From Frondihabitans sp. PAMC 28766 (lineage in GTDB: Bacteria; Actinomycetota; Actinomycetes; Actinomycetales; Microbacteriaceae), in NCBI RefSeq assembly GCF_001577365.1, contig NZ_CP014515.1, positions 1 through 64,000 of the forward strand: DNA of 64,000 nucleotides. Direction: 5' to 3'. Shown here in pieces: positions 1-8,021 of this stretch. The position numbers and the translations under genes were made by a program. The stretch's first letter is position 1. Each line of letters begins with the position of its first letter. The notes under the pieces were generated by a model. The model ran no database searches. It worked only from the letters and a program-made list of their open reading frames with translations, and was not told the DNA's origin.

Positions 1-324
1 TCGAAGCTCGGCGTAGTCCGCTTGCTCCCCCTCGCGGATCGACACACTTCTACTCGACGGCAAAACGCTGAGGTTCGCATGCCACGGAGACACGACCGCC
101 ATGTCCTCCATCCACCCGACGGGATCCGCGTCGGCAAGAATCGCGCCGACATCGAGGCCGGGTTCTTTCGGCTCGACACCGATCCAACGCGACGCGGCCG
201 CCCGAGGATCAAGGTCGACAAGGGTGACCTTGCGGCCGCCAATGGCGGCGACAGTTGCGAGTGACACGGCCGTGGTCGTCTTGGAGACACCACCCGACTC
301 GCTGTAAACCATGATTGCTTCCAT
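1..324 (-). CDS. parA: ParA-family partition ATPase, partial (continues past the left edge)
   Basis: About 108 N-terminal residues are present. A deviant Walker A motif, GGVSKTTT, lies near residues 11-18, followed by VTLVDLDP near residues 33-40; both are typical of ParA/MinD ATPases that move plasmid cargo over the nucleoid. The start is the ATG at 324; a second in-frame ATG at 312 is also possible. The TCTAGA array at 337-469 lies directly upstream, as expected for a par operon whose centromere doubles as its operator. The DNA-binding partner would lie beyond the window edge. The variant Walker A (VSKT rather than GKT) could be strain divergence or could affect ATP binding. Confidence 0.85.
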   Translation of the reverse strand, partial: MEAIMVYSESGGVSKTTTAVSLATVAAIGGRKVTLVDLDPRAAASRWIGVEPKEPGLDVGAILADADPVGWMEDMAVVSPWHANLSVLPSSRSVSIREGEQADYAELR

Positions 325-332
325 TCCACAAC

Positions 333-475
333 CATATCTAGATATCCATCTAGATATCCATCTAGACATCTCTCTAGATATCCATCTAGATAGCTATCTA
401 GATAGCTATCTAGAGAGATGTCTAGAGAGATGTCTAGATGAATATCTAGACAGAAGCTATCTATCTAGATATCTG
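333..475. repeat. Periodic TCTAGA array, candidate parS centromere/operator
   Basis: Eleven copies of the palindrome TCTAGA occur. The first ten start at 337, 349, 361, 373, 385, 397, 409, 421, 433 and 445, exactly 12 bp apart; the eleventh starts at 464. Flanks are mostly A/T with short GATATC, CATC or GCTAT linkers. The array sits between the parA start and the next gene. Tandem short sites upstream of parA are the known form of centromeres bound by ribbon-helix-helix partition proteins, so this is inferred to be parS plus the operator of the par operon. Confidence 0.75.
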
Positions 476-657
476 CAAGTGGCCAAGGTCAGAAGTCCAG
501 GCTCGCGAAGTTCCTACACAAGTCCACGACAAACAACCTGCATCGCCATCGAGCGATCAGCACGCCCATCCGTCGCGCAAGGGTAAGACGAATATGGCTC
601 GGGTCCACCACGACCCCTAATCGGCCCGGACAAATTCCACCTGCGAGGTGCTTTTCT

Positions 658-1511
658 CTAGGGTCCGACTTGGTCGAGTGTGTACCCGTTGGGGTAGGCG
701 GCGACTTTGGCGCCGGGGGCGAAGTATGGCTTGGTGGGTGGGCCGGCCATTTTTTGCCAGGCGCGCCGGGCATGGCCGGCAGCGGTGAGGGCAGCGAGGA
801 TGCCGGGTGAGGGTGGGGACTCCCATGGCGTCGCAGACGTGGCTGTCCTCGATAAAAGCCGAGAGGAATATCCGTGCCAGGGGTTGGCGGGGCCGGGGAG
901 TTCGTCGTGGAGGACGGTGAGGGATGCCATGACGAGGGTGTGGGCTTCGGGGAGTACCGCACTTCTTTTTCTTCGTAGGTGTCGAAGAACCCCTCGATTT
1001 CCGGCCGTGTGGTGGGGACGCCGTAGATACCGATGCGGGCACCGAACTCGGTGAAAAATGCGACGGCCTGCTGGGTTTCTTTGTCGGTCCATGCTCTGAT
1101 GCCGTATTTCTGGCACCATCTTTTGGGGACGACCAGGAGAGAGAGGAGTACGTAGAGGAAGTCGTCGTTGCTGGAGGTGATGCCGTCGTGCACGCGCTTG
1201 AGAAGGGCGAGCATTTGTTGGCTTCGGGGATGGTCGAAACCGTGGATGAGAATTTCTTAGACGACAATGCGGGTGTCCGTGGCACGTTTGCGGGGATCTT
1301 TCATGATGCCGCCGCGCTTGATGAGAGCTTGAGCTCCCGAGGGGACTGCGAAGGTGCGGAAATAGGCGGACAGAAAGCCATTGGACATGTCCCGGCCGAG
1401 GTCGTAGAGGGCGGTCCGCCAGAACACTCCGTAAAGCTCCTCGTCGGCAAGGCTGAGCGGGGCAACGGCTGTTGCGGGTGCGGCCGTCATGGTGGGGAGC
1501 ATAGCCAGCAC
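658..1511 (-). pseudogene. Decayed MpaB-type oxygenase (DUF2236)
   Basis: Read across frames this encodes about 284 residues, the usual size of the MpaB/DUF2236 haem oxygenase family. Family-like segments are GRDMSNGF, FRTFAVPSG, HGFDHPRSQQM, DDFLYVLLSLLVVPKRW and the C-terminal part ending near 658. An in-frame TAA at 1257-1259 stands where a Tyr codon is expected (RIVV-stop-EILIHGFD). A second lesion near 945-952, where one C seems lost from a CCCC run, moves the frame at YSP/EAHTLV. With two lesions the gene is probably dead; sequencing error at the homopolymer cannot be excluded. Family assignment rests on remembered motifs. Confidence 0.65.
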
Positions 1512-1558
1512 ACTTTGTTCACCGACGCTTCTGGGTACGTGCGTAGCAAAGTCGACTG

Positions 1559-1873
1559 GTGACCCGGTATCAGCTTGTGTGGGACGACACCCGCACCGGG
1601 CGGCTTCGCATCGATGGTGCCGTGTCGTTACGCCCTCTGGCGTGGCTACGACTCACGTGGGGTGAGGGCCACGAACTCGTACGCGTCGACGTGTATAACG
1701 ATGGTGTTCAGGCGGCCGATCGGGCGTGGTTGGCGCAGACGGCCTCCGTCAAGACAGCCATGGAACTTTGCGATACCCACCTCGAGGAGCTGCGCGTCGC
1801 TCAGAGTGATGCGCCCATGCCTGCCGACCTCGGGGACCCGTGGGAGCATCACAGCCCGGTGGACGTTGGCTGA
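1559..1873 (+). CDS. Hypothetical protein, 104 aa
   Basis: GTG start at 1559, product about 104 residues, acidic and without membrane segments (VWDDTRTGRL, LRVAQSDAPMPADLGD). It is divergent from the mpaB-like pseudogene, 48 bp away, and its last 25 bp overlap the end of the convergent rep gene. No family recognised. The frame is preferred because the protein is balanced in composition; the overlapping frames are Arg/Pro-rich. Confidence 0.45.
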   Translation: MTRYQLVWDDTRTGRLRIDGAVSLRPLAWLRLTWGEGHELVRVDVYNDGVQAADRAWLAQTASVKTAMELCDTHLEELRVAQSDAPMPADLGDPWEHHSPVDVG

Positions 1874-2958
1874 GGGGCGTTTTCGGCTCGTAGGAGTCGA
1901 TCTGCTGCCCGTGCGGCCGCTTGCTGGGCGGTGCGGGCCGCTGCGGCGTCCTGTGCGGCTCGTGCGGTCTCGTGGCCGGGGATGAACTGGAAGTACCGGG
2001 CGTAGACCGCGGCGAGTTTCATCCGGGAGGCGAGGTAGGCCTCTGGGTCTTTGACGTCGCCGGCGTTTTTGGGAGTCTGGTGTAGCTCGCTGTCGAGCCG
2101 TTCCCACACGGTGAGAAGGTCGGCGTAACGGAATCGCTCGGCGTCGAATCCGGATCGGTAGATGATCCGCTGGACGCGGAGCACCGAGAGGTCGCGGGGA
2201 AGCCAGGGGATCTCGTAAACGAGGGCTGCGGCGAGCTTTTGGAGGGGGAGTGGCCGGGGTTGGATCGGTTCGGCCTCGAATTTGGCTCTTTTTCGTTGAG
2301 GCTGTGGCCGCGAAGCGGCCTCCGAGTGCGGCTTGCCGCGCCTTGGTGAGTTTTTAAGTTGGTGGGCTGCGGGGTTAAACCGTGAAGCGGTAGTTAGGTG
2401 CTCATTTGTCACCTCGGCCATGTTCTTCGGGATGGTAAGGGCGCGGACGGACGCGGCGCGGAGCTGCACACCCCCGTGGTGGGCGGTGGCTTGGAGGCGC
2501 TCTTGGACGGTGAGGTAGCGGCCCGTAACGACCCTCACGGCGCAGTCAAGGGCGATCATGAGGTCACGTGCCCTACGGGCAGTCGAGACGCTCATACCGA
2601 GCGCCCTGGCCAGGGTCTCGTGCGAGGTGGCCACGCCACGGCCGGTGTGACGGTTCGCGAATTGGGCTTCTGCTCGGATGGCTTTGAGGAACGTCTTCCG
2701 CGACATGGAGATCCTGCGGCGGTGGGTCTCGCCGGCCGAGGTGGCCAAGACAGTCTCTGTGGCGGCGAGCCACGCAGCGATGGACGTGGGGGAGCGGAGC
2801 CCTTGGTAGGTGCGCTCGTCGACCGGGAGCATGAACGAGCCGCCCGGGCGGCGGCGTGGCCGCTGAGGGGCACGGTGCCGGCGTCCGGGGTGCTGGGCGT
2901 GGCCGGCCTTGCCAGGCCCGGACTTGCCCCGGGCACGGGTATACGGATCGGTCGTCAC
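1849..2958 (-). CDS. Probable plasmid replication initiator (winged-helix Rep-like)
   Basis: About 369 residues from the GTG at 2958; an in-frame TTG at 3006 would add 16 more. The protein is basic. A helix-turn-helix-like stretch (TSHETLARALGMSVSTARRAR) follows LRSPTSIAAWLAATETVLA, and the C-terminal half has PWLPRDLSVLRVQRIIYRSG and an Ala-rich coiled tail. Layout and position beside parA and the TCTAGA array fit the Rep proteins of actinobacterial plasmids. It runs in the same direction as parA. An alternative is a replication-associated transcription factor; the call depends largely on context. Confidence 0.55.
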   Translation of the reverse strand: MTTDPYTRARGKSGPGKAGHAQHPGRRHRAPQRPRRRPGGSFMLPVDERTYQGLRSPTSIAAWLAATETVLATSAGETHRRRISMSRKTFLKAIRAEAQFANRHTGRGVATSHETLARALGMSVSTARRARDLMIALDCAVRVVTGRYLTVQERLQATAHHGGVQLRAASVRALTIPKNMAEVTNEHLTTASRFNPAAHQLKNSPRRGKPHSEAASRPQPQRKRAKFEAEPIQPRPLPLQKLAAALVYEIPWLPRDLSVLRVQRIIYRSGFDAERFRYADLLTVWERLDSELHQTPKNAGDVKDPEAYLASRMKLAAVYARYFQFIPGHETARAAQDAAAARTAQQAAARAADRLLRAENAPQPTSTGL

Positions 2959-3152
2959 GCTTGAGGACAGGCCGGTGGACGAGATCCCAGAGATTTCGGG
3001 ATGCAAAACGGCATGCGAAGGCGTTATGATCGTCTCAATTCACTTGAAGTCGTGATGGCAACACGAAGCCCCGGACTCCAATCCGGTTCTTCTTCCAAAA
3101 AGCTCGATACCTGTTAGTCGGCAAAACTCGTCAGGTAAGAGCCAAGTGCTTT

Positions 3153-3180
3153 AGGCCCTCGCGAAAGCGAGGGCCTTTCT
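3153..3180 (+). terminator. Intrinsic terminator reading rightward
   Basis: AGGCCCTCGC, loop GAAA, GCGAGGGCCT followed by TTTCT. The T-rich tail is on the plus strand, yet both flanking genes are on the minus strand. It may end a short plus-strand RNA that starts near the rep promoter (a TATGAT hexamer lies at 3025-3030). In the minus direction it could act weakly behind the gene at 3183. Confidence 0.6.
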
Positions 3181-3182
3181 CG

Positions 3183-3419
3183 TTAAGCCGCTTCGATAGG
3201 CAGCTCCTCACGCTGTCGCTGAGGAGGAGCAATAAGGGGCAGCGTGCCGTCCTGCTCGATGAGTCTGGCTACGAGCCCTTCGAGGTAGTAGGCGATTGAG
3301 ACGCCGCTTTCCTCTGCCGCCGCCTGGACATCGGCGCGGGTCTGCGGAGACACGCGGCCTTGCAGGAGGACCGTGGGCGCGCCCGCGGCGCGCGTGACCC
3401 TGTTCTTCATTGCACCCAT
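3183..3419 (-). CDS. Small basic DNA-binding-like protein, 78 aa
   Basis: Starting at the ATG at 3419 (or 3410) the product is 75-78 residues. It contains VLLQGRVSPQTRADVQAAA and EESGVSIAYYLEGLVARLI, which resembles the strand-helix-helix pattern of ribbon-helix-helix proteins (a beta strand, then two helices). Longer readings upstream look unlike protein. It lies upstream of rep on the same strand, so it could be a copy-number or partition accessory protein; this is inference. Confidence 0.55.
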   Translation of the reverse strand: MGAMKNRVTRAAGAPTVLLQGRVSPQTRADVQAAAEESGVSIAYYLEGLVARLIEQDGTLPLIAPPQRQREELPIEAA

Positions 3420-3519
3420 GTCCACATGCTGGCGCCTTGTATGCATGCGGGCGCGGAGGGCTAGCGGCGTGTCGGCCGATGGACTGTTTGCTCGACACCA
3501 GCAAGAGTGGGGCATAGTT

Positions 3520-3980
3520 GGGGTCGCTAGAGAATTCGGAGCTCAGAGTACGTTTAGGTCCTCCGGCGGACGAGTTCCGGATTCCGTCCGCGACGGGGAC
3601 ACGAGAAACCTCTCACGAGAACCACTTTCGAGAGTCTCATATCCGCATGTTTCCGGGGGCACAACGAATGGTCAGCCCTCTCTCCCGGAAATGGTCGTTT
3701 TCTAGAAAGACGACCCTATGGAGGGCAGCCCGGCCTTCATCGTCGCCATAAAATGGAGCCAGAAGTACGGTAATTCCAGGCCAGAATGAGCCTTACCGTA
3801 CTCGAGGCGCCGAATTCTCAAACGCCCCCAAGCAAGGGTGCAGTCGGAGTCGACGCCATTGACAACATCATCAATATCTCGTTTGTATGGCGCAGCGGGG
3901 GGTTATTTTTAGTTCTCATCTGACCGAACCGCCAGTAGCCACGGGAATTCAGAAATCACTCGACCGCTCTAGATCGAGCC
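3520..3980. other. Gene-free stretch
   Basis: No convincing gene. Base composition is lower in GC than the neighbours. A partial inverted repeat, GGTCGT...ACGACC around TTTCTAGAAA, lies near 3692-3714. Nothing else is recognised. Confidence 0.4.
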
Positions 3981-4520
3981 CTATTCTTCAACGAGGCGAT
4001 CTTTTTTAAAGGTCTCTCGAAAATTCCAGCGGACTCCGCTGGCTCCAACTGAAGGCATTTGGATCAACGGATCGTCGCTTTGAGCGATGCAGATTAGTCG
4101 CTGTCCGAATAATGCCGCTAGGTGTGAGTGTCTCGCGATGATATCCAGAATCGACCATGCAGATTCGGGAAACAGCTTCTCGTACCTGTCAAAGTGGAGG
4201 AACAGGATCACCAACCCTGTCGATTTTGGATCCCATCCCCACTCGTAGCCGACAAGATCCCAAAACCAATCATTAGTCCCGTCGAGGCTATGACGCGGCG
4301 AAGGGGGAAAATTAAGAGCGACGGCTATCTCCCTAAGCATGGCCTCTTCATCGCTCCACGCTGCCGCGTCAAATCGAACTAATTGATATCCAGCCCCTTC
4401 GAGCCGTGCTACGTCCGCGTCAAGAAGAGTTTGCCGATGAAAAAGGCTGATCGGTCCCTCTCGGAGGAGCTGAAAGCCCACGTCGTGACTGAGTCCCTCT
4501 TCGTGCCCAAATGCGCTCAC
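3981..4520 (-). CDS. Barstar-like protein, 179 aa
   Basis: The middle of the protein has the layout of the barstar (barnase inhibitor) family: a helix with LREIAVALNFPPSPRHSLDG, then NDWFWDLVGYEWGWDP and a strand TGLVILFLHFD. Barstar proteins block secreted RNases, and orphan copies are common as immunity genes for contact-dependent or polymorphic toxins. At 179 residues it is longer than classic barstar (about 90). No cognate toxin gene is adjacent, so it may be an orphan immunity protein. Its codon use is less GC-biased than that of its neighbours, suggesting transfer. Confidence 0.65.
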   Translation of the reverse strand: MSAFGHEEGLSHDVGFQLLREGPISLFHRQTLLDADVARLEGAGYQLVRFDAAAWSDEEAMLREIAVALNFPPSPRHSLDGTNDWFWDLVGYEWGWDPKSTGLVILFLHFDRYEKLFPESAWSILDIIARHSHLAALFGQRLICIAQSDDPLIQMPSVGASGVRWNFRETFKKDRLVEE

Positions 4521-4529
4521 GGTCAGAGC

Positions 4530-4885
4530 CTACGTCAGCTTTGAGCAGAATTGAGGCGGCCGACTGTCCTGTAACCCTACGGTTGTGGCACTGTCTCGTG
4601 GGCGAGTTCTAACCCTTGACCCTGAGGGGGTCGAGTTGTCCCACATCTCTGTGCCGCAAGTCCGCTCGGGGTTTGTGTCGCCGGGGTGGGTTTTGAGACG
4701 CCCTGGGGTAGCCGAAACCCGCCGCACACCGGGGTGTGTGGCGGGTCCCATCGGGCTGCTTCCCGGGGGTATCCAAGTCCCCGGGGCGCCGTCCCGTCCA
4801 AGGGGTCACCTTCGGCGGGGCGTTTCGGGGCCGTTGCGGGCTCCACATAAGGATGCCCGTTCAGGGGAGGGTGAGTCGGGGTGAA
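4530..4885. other. Gene-free, GC-rich stretch
   Basis: Several G/C-rich inverted segments (for example around ACACCGGGGTGTGT near 4727-4740) but no convincing gene. A tRNA was looked for and not seen. Confidence 0.35.
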
Positions 4886-4889
4886 AAAG

Positions 4890-4926
4890 GGAACGGGCCT
4901 GCCGCGTGCTGCGGCAGGCCCGTTCC
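4890..4926 (-). terminator. Strong intrinsic terminator
   Basis: A 16-bp perfect stem (GGAACGGGCCTGCCGC and its complement) around a 5-nt loop. Read on the minus strand it is followed by CCTTTTTC, so it ends the transcript of the secreted-protein gene at 4943. Confidence 0.85.
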
Positions 4927-4942
4927 GGTAATGCTGTGGGGG

Positions 4943-5617
4943 TTACTTGGAGATCTGTGCGGTGATGGTGGCGACGCCGACGAGCAGGTCCGCCTTGACG
5001 GCGGTGGTTTTGAACGTCGAGTCGAGCAGCGAAGCGGCGGTCGAGGACACGTGGACGGTGGTGCCGGTGAGGATGGCGTCGTTGCCCTGCAGCTGCAGGG
5101 GCTTGAGGGTGCCACCGTGGAGGTTGAACAGGGGTGCCTGGACGGCGGCGACCTTGCCGTTGACGGACACGTCACCGTAGAGGAGCGAGTTGCCGGGGTT
5201 GATGGTGAAGTCGGCCAGGGTCACCGAGGTCGCGCCCGAGGTGAGGGTGAGGCCGGAGCCGTCGTGCTCGAGGATGCCCTGGACGTAGGGCTTGTAGTTC
5301 GACTTCGGCGACCAGTAGACGACTGAGCCGCCGGTGATCGGGAAGGTGATGTCGCTGCCGGTGAGCTTCGCGGTGCCGTAGACCGAGGGGGTGAGCTTCA
5401 GGCTCTTCAGGGCGGCGAGGAAGTTGCTGTCGAGCGCGACACCGGTGGTGCCACCGAGGACGGCGGGGACGGCGGCGGCCGGGGCGGGGATCTTGGAGGA
5501 CGCGGCGGTGAGGTGGGCGGGGGCGGCGTTGGCCTGGCTGACACCTATGCCCGCGGCACCGGCGATGAGAGCGCCGGCGGCGGCGAAGCTGATTCCGGCT
5601 TTGGAGATCTTGCGCAT
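4943..5617 (-). CDS. Secreted protein of unknown function
   Basis: 224 residues. A signal peptide is clear: basic MRKISKAG, a hydrophobic core FAAAGALIAGAAGIG, then an Ala-X-Ala-like site near ANAAPA. The mature part is rich in beta-strand-like, Thr/Ser/Gly/Val segments (ITFPITGGSVVYWSPKS, LTLTSGATSVTLADFTI). It has faint resemblance to HtaA-like surface domains, not enough to assign. It lies downstream of a minus-strand SigK-type sigma gene with a good RBS (GGATCC region) and its own terminator, so it may be a target of that sigma factor, as secreted antigens are for mycobacterial SigK. Function unknown. Confidence 0.75.
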   Translation of the reverse strand: MRKISKAGISFAAAGALIAGAAGIGVSQANAAPAHLTAASSKIPAPAAAVPAVLGGTTGVALDSNFLAALKSLKLTPSVYGTAKLTGSDITFPITGGSVVYWSPKSNYKPYVQGILEHDGSGLTLTSGATSVTLADFTINPGNSLLYGDVSVNGKVAAVQAPLFNLHGGTLKPLQLQGNDAILTGTTVHVSSTAASLLDSTFKTTAVKADLLVGVATITAQISK

Positions 5618-5751
5618 GGGGGATCCTTTATTGGATGAGGGGTGAACACCGGTTGGGTGTTCGTTGGGCGCTTGCCCGATGACAGGTATTCGCCACCGCC
5701 CCCGGCAAAGATTGGATAGGTCTTGTTCCGTGACCGTTCCGTGACCTTTGG

Positions 5752-6327
5752 TCAGGTCGTGCGGGCGAGCCGGCGGAGGGTGTGCATGGCGTCGTGCAGA
5801 CGCGATTTGACGGTGCCGGTGGGGATGCCGAGAAGGTCGGCGACGTGGGTGTGGCTGTGCCCGTCGAGGTGGGTGAGGGTGACCAGGCGCCGTGCTGGCG
5901 CGGGTAGTTGCATGAGGAGGGTGTGCAGTTCGGCGGCGTTTGCAAAGGCGCTGATGGTGTCTGTGACATCGTCGAACGGGACGGGCCAGTCCTTCATGCC
6001 TGCCCGGTGGTCTCTCTCCCGGGATGATTGGGACGCTCGGACCCGGTCGATGCCGCGGCGCCTCGCGATGGTATGCAGCCAGGGCAACACTGGACCCCGG
6101 CTGGTGGCGTACCGGTCAGCGGTGAGCCAGACATCGAGGAAGACTTCCTGGACGACTTCCTCGGCCTGCGCCGGATCCTGCAGTAGACGCTCAACGAGCC
6201 GGAACACTGAACCCGCGGTGCCTGAATACAGTTGCCGGAACGCGTTTCGGTCACCTGACGCGGACCGCTCCAAGAGCATCCCGAGATCCTCACGGGCCGT
6301 CCGGTCGATTACGGGTGGGGGAGTCAT
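5752..6327 (-). CDS. sigK: ECF sigma factor, SigK type (copy 1)
   Basis: 191 residues from the ATG at 6327; an upstream start at 6393 would add 22 doubtful residues. Region 2 is present (AFRQLYSGTAGSVFRLVERL, AEEVVQEVFLDVW, PWLHTIARRRGIDRVRASQ), as is region 4 (PAPARRLVTLTHLDGHSHTHVADLLG, then IPTGTVKSRLHDAMHTLR). It directs RNA polymerase to a small promoter set. SigK factors are normally held by the membrane anti-sigma factor RskA; no such gene is next to it. The secreted protein at 4943 lies downstream on the same strand. Confidence 0.9.
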   Translation of the reverse strand: MTPPPVIDRTAREDLGMLLERSASGDRNAFRQLYSGTAGSVFRLVERLLQDPAQAEEVVQEVFLDVWLTADRYATSRGPVLPWLHTIARRRGIDRVRASQSSRERDHRAGMKDWPVPFDDVTDTISAFANAAELHTLLMQLPAPARRLVTLTHLDGHSHTHVADLLGIPTGTVKSRLHDAMHTLRRLARTT

Positions 6328-6517
6328 CTTGTTGTCACTGTAGAGCGGCTGGCGCGCTCGGTCAGTCCCCGCAACGCAGGACATAGCCGGCATTGTCCGG
6401 TTTCGCTGAGGGGGGCGTCAGCTCATCTAGCGGTGTCCCCGACACGGCCCGGCCGCAAATGGCGTCCCCTGCATTGGGGGTTCGCCAAGGCGCGGGTTCT
6501 CGTACGCTTCAGGAGAC

Positions 6518-7156
6518 GTGTTCGAGTTGCGTGGCGCGTGTCGTTTCGGTTGCGATCACAGTCGGCAAGGACACCCTTTGCGCCTCGCTGCTGCCCCTCC
6601 TGCGGACACGTTCCGCACGGACGATGACCTCCTTGTCCTCACCGCGGAGGGAAACCAGGAAGCGTTCGGTGTCCTCTATGACCGGATCAGCCGTCGCGTG
6701 TTCGGCCTGGTGAAACGGGTTCTGGTGGATCCGGCGCAATCGGAGGAAGTCACCCAGGACGTGTTCCTGGAGGTGTGGCAGACAGCTGCCCGTTTCGACC
6801 CGGGTAAGGGCACCGCGATGTCGTGGGTGTTGACGATGACTCACCGGCGGGCAATCGACCGGGTCCGGTCCTCTCAAGCGTCCCGCAACCGGGATCTCGC
6901 CGTCGGAGTCCGGGATTTTACGGAGGCGACGGACGACGTGTTCGACACGGTCGAGACACGGCTGGAGCATGCCCGGGTCACCGCGGCGATGCGCCGTTTG
7001 AGTGCCTACCAGCAGGAGGCGTTGCAGTTGACGTACTTCGAGGGCCTGACCAATACCGAAGCTGCCGTGAGGGCAGGAGTCCCCGTGGGGACGATGAAGA
7101 CTCGACTGCGGGATAGTCTCATCGCGCTACGGAAACTCACCACGACCGCAGCCTGA
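6518..7156 (+). CDS. sigK: ECF sigma factor, SigK type (copy 2)
   Basis: Up to 212 residues from the GTG at 6518, preceded by AGGAG; the first 30 residues are poor in family signal, so a start nearer DDLLVLTAEGNQEAF is possible. Region 2 (VFGLVKRVLVDPAQSEEVTQ, DVFLEVWQTAARFDPGKG, WVLTMTHRRAIDRVRSSQ) and region 4 (LSAYQQEALQLTYFEGLTN, VPVGTMKTRLRDSLIALRK) are intact. It is divergent from copy 1 with about 190 bp between starts. No anti-sigma gene follows; a hairpin at 7341-7374 lies downstream. Confidence 0.9.
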   Translation: MFELRGACRFGCDHSRQGHPLRLAAAPPADTFRTDDDLLVLTAEGNQEAFGVLYDRISRRVFGLVKRVLVDPAQSEEVTQDVFLEVWQTAARFDPGKGTAMSWVLTMTHRRAIDRVRSSQASRNRDLAVGVRDFTEATDDVFDTVETRLEHARVTAAMRRLSAYQQEALQLTYFEGLTNTEAAVRAGVPVGTMKTRLRDSLIALRKLTTTAA

Positions 7157-7340
7157 CGCCTGCCGTGCTGGTGCCCCCGTTCTGGGTGGATGCACGGAGT
7201 TGACCGGGCGGGGCGGACCCGGTTGGGTAGGGGCACCGGTAACAACGGCAACGCGACAAGGCCCATTCGGGTGTGGCCCGCGCGTTGCTTTTGTCTCACC
7301 GTGCGGCGGGTCCCGGTGGGGCCGGACACCCCGCACTAGC

Positions 7341-7374
7341 GCCTCGACCCGCTGCTGACCCAGCGGGTCGAGGC
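7341..7374. terminator. Perfect 14-bp hairpin, possible terminator
   Basis: GCCTCGACCCGCTG, a 6-nt loop, then the exact complement. It lacks a T-tract, which is common for terminators in high-GC actinobacteria. It lies 185 bp after the second sigma gene, in a 520-bp gene-free stretch that also has the short inverted repeat GTGTCC...GGACAC near 7478-7499. Confidence 0.45.
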
Positions 7375-7680
7375 CGACTCCGGATGCGTCACTCCTGCCG
7401 TCGTGGTGCCGGGCCGCTTTGCAATGGTTGCGGGGCCCAAGTTGTGAAGCCCCCGTTGTGGGGGTCCCCGTTTCTGTGTCCGCGTTTAGGGGGACACGTA
7501 TGCTCGGGTGTACTTCCGGTGCTGGTGCGAGTGGCTTACCCGACCGGGTGGGTTGACCCGAATTCTTCCCACCCGCGCCCGCCCGGCCCTGGAGTGTCAC
7601 TCCTGGCATCAGTGGAGATCCGAGTGCCGCCGCACCGCCCCGAACCGGTGCGGCGTCCTCGCCCGCATGAAGGCACCCTC

Positions 7681-7941
7681 ATGACCCCGCCCGCTTCAAC
7701 CCCGCCCCTGCCCGCTCCTGGTGGCACGATCAGTACCGACGTCCGGGGTCGTCGGATCATCTTGTCCGCGATCGCGGGGAACCGGTGGCGGATCACGGAA
7801 CCCATTGGCGCTCTTGTGGTTGGTCACGGCGACGTCGTCGCCGTGAATGACACCTTCGCCATTACCTCCGCTTCCGGTGTCACTTCCCGAAGTAGTGCAT
7901 GGCCGGACCTTCTTGGCTGGTACTTCGCCACCGCCGCATAA
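7681..7941 (+). CDS. Hypothetical protein, 86 aa
   Basis: ATG at 7681 after GAAGG at a workable distance. The N-terminus is Pro-rich (MTPPASTPPLPAPGG); the rest is a compact sequence with IILSAIAGNRWRITEPIGAL and VVGHGDVVAVNDTFAI. No membrane segment and no recognised family. It lies 80 bp upstream of the third sigma gene on the same strand and may be co-transcribed with it. A longer in-frame reading to 7273 looks like non-coding sequence. Confidence 0.5.
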   Translation: MTPPASTPPLPAPGGTISTDVRGRRIILSAIAGNRWRITEPIGALVVGHGDVVAVNDTFAITSASGVTSRSSAWPDLLGWYFATAA

Positions 7942-8021
7942 CCCACCCCACCCTTTTTTTCGGTGGCTGCCATCTGGGGCCAGCCATCGAAAGCCACATT
8001 CCCCTAAGAGCGAGAACTTGA

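Noticed and set aside
337..469. CRISPR array for the regularly spaced repeats
   Set aside because: Repeat of 6 bp and period of 12 bp leave no spacers; no cas genes are present.
311..586. Open frame across the TCTAGA array encoding LDIHLDIH and LERCLERC repeats
   Set aside because: The repeats are the translation of the DNA array; there is no RBS and nothing protein-like after it.
4530..4885. Possible tRNA in the GC-rich stretch
   Set aside because: No cloverleaf with a TTCGA-type T-loop and acceptor stem could be built by eye.
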